A stretch of DNA of 64,000 nucleotides from Diphasiastrum complanatum (Eukaryota; Streptophyta; Lycopodiopsida; Lycopodiales; Lycopodiaceae): the NCBI GenBank assembly GCA_029204225.1, contig CM055101.1, positions 59,194,094-59,258,093 on the forward strand, written 5' to 3'. Each line of letters begins with the position of its first letter. Positions within the stretch are counted from its first letter, which is position 1. Below the pieces are notes generated by a model. The model was given only the letters and a program-made list of their open reading frames with translations. It ran no database searches and had not been told where the DNA came from. Both the position numbers and the translations under genes were made by a program. This document shows positions 63,080 to 64,000 of this stretch, piece by piece.

Positions 63080-63251
63080 GTTTGAAAATTTTCATTCGAA
63101 TGTGAGATTCAAAATTAGTTGTGTTTGAATATTTTCATTTGAATGTGAGATTCAAAATTAGTTGTGTTTGAATATTTTCATTTGAATGTAAGATTCAAAA
63201 TTAGTTTTGTTTGAATATTTTCATTTGAATGTGAGATTCTAAATTAGTTTC
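63080..63251. repeat. Tandem repeat, 43 bp x 4
   Basis: Four copies of a 43-bp unit that begins GTTTGAATATTTTCATTTGA and continues ATGTGAGATTCAAAATTAGT; the copies differ at a few positions. Confidence 0.95.
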
Positions 63252-63375
63252 AAAATATCGCATAAGATGTTTGAATATATTCAGACACTAGTCATCATAT
63301 TGTTGTAGTTATACTGAAAGTATTGTCAATTTGAACGATGTTTTTATTGTTAGATGATACCCAAAGGTTGCAACA

Positions 63376-64000
63376 TTCAAGAGGGAGTGTTGGAAATGGT
63401 GAGCTCATGCAACCATTCCCTAGCGCTCCATAAAGACGAAGCGAAGGCTGAAAGAAATATGTTCGTTTTTGCAATGAAAACGTTTGACGAATCAAAGACA
63501 AAACCTTCGACGTTCACCCCAACAGCCAAACGATGAAGACACCCTGCATAGAGAACATGAACCAAGGAAAAACAATTCAAGTTGACAGTTGGCAGCTCGA
63601 CGAGTGTGGAGTCTTGAACTACCACGCTCAGCCGCCAAGGGCCACGTTGTCAAGGGATAACTAACTAACAGTTTAGGATTAAACCTATCTTGTAAACTGT
63701 TACTTAGTGACCTTACAATTTCTTCCGATATAATAATGAAATAGAATGAACAACTTATGAGAGCTAGGAGAGAGACATAGCAAAGGGATATGTTTGCGTT
63801 GAAGCACTATGAGCTATGCATGAAAGTCTGCCAACAAGCAGAACATAGCTGATTCGTGAGTGGAGTGACAGGCCGCCAACAAGCGAGACACTGATCAACT
63901 CACTCATAAAGAAAATACAAATTACTATTGTTCTCTTCTCTTGATCTTTTGTCATTCATGTCGTTTGTTTTGATAGAATGATTTTGTGTCTGTGGTCGGT
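63376..64000 (+). mobile_element. Copia 3' LTR with polypurine tract, running to or near the window end
   Basis: CAAGAGGGAG directly before TGTTGGAAATGG at 63388 is the standard polypurine tract/LTR start of plant copia elements. The LTR has a promoter/poly(A)-like ATATAATAATGAAATAG near 63730. Its end was not found before 64000. The internal region to its left is not readable, so it may be a remnant. Confidence 0.55.

Overview
This is a stretch of nuclear DNA from a vascular plant. It has GT/AG introns, TTTAGGG-type telomere-like tracts, LTR retrotransposons primed by methionine tRNA, hAT-like transposons and many long (GA)n/(TC)n tracts. The long, repeat-packed introns suggest a large-genome lineage (fern, gymnosperm or early-diverging angiosperm), but the sequence alone does not settle which.

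One host gene dominates. Eleven exons on the + strand, from 4075 to 49898, join without a frame break into a 1720-residue SUVR5-type histone H3 lysine methyltransferase: a conserved N-terminal region, three Cys/His repeats, four C2H2 zinc fingers, then pre-SET, SET and post-SET. The coding sequence is about 5.2 kb and the gene about 46 kb. Three introns carry most of the excess: intron 5 (10385-17750), intron 6 (17913-35213) and intron 8 (35658-49283). Upstream (1-4074) I see only a candidate promoter and leader. Downstream (49899-64000) I see repeats and transposon debris and no confident host gene.

Intron 5 holds nested Ty1/copia remnants, including a copia LTR split by a hAT-type MITE that is itself split by a solo LTR of the same copia family, plus a short captured gene tail near 17.4 kb. 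Intron 6 holds three different hAT/DUF659 transposase genes (19.1-22.4, 24.4-27.8 and 30.7-32.1 kb, with the start of a fourth at 32.3 kb), a foldback structure split by a second MITE copy, and several minisatellites. Intron 8 holds a LINE ORF1-like fragment, a copia-derived non-autonomous element and a complete but dead Ty3/gypsy element (40991-47583, perfect 5-bp target duplication). Nested in the gypsy element is a 406-bp TRIM retrotransposon whose two LTRs each carry a 73-nt tRNA-like sequence.

Downstream of the gene lie a third MITE, strong hairpins, a GC-rich minisatellite with telomere-like repeats, a remnant of an unplaced DNA transposon (57.3-58.9 kb), an internally deleted copia element on the - strand (58.9-61.1 kb) and a copia 3' LTR at the window end.

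The best candidates for something little described are the tRNA-carrying TRIM, the intron-rich hAT transposase lineage with its telomere-like/GA leader, the unplaced transposon at 57-59 kb, and the run of CAG-to-TAG nonsense changes that suggests decay by methylcytosine deamination. All translations and splice joins were done by eye, without database searches.
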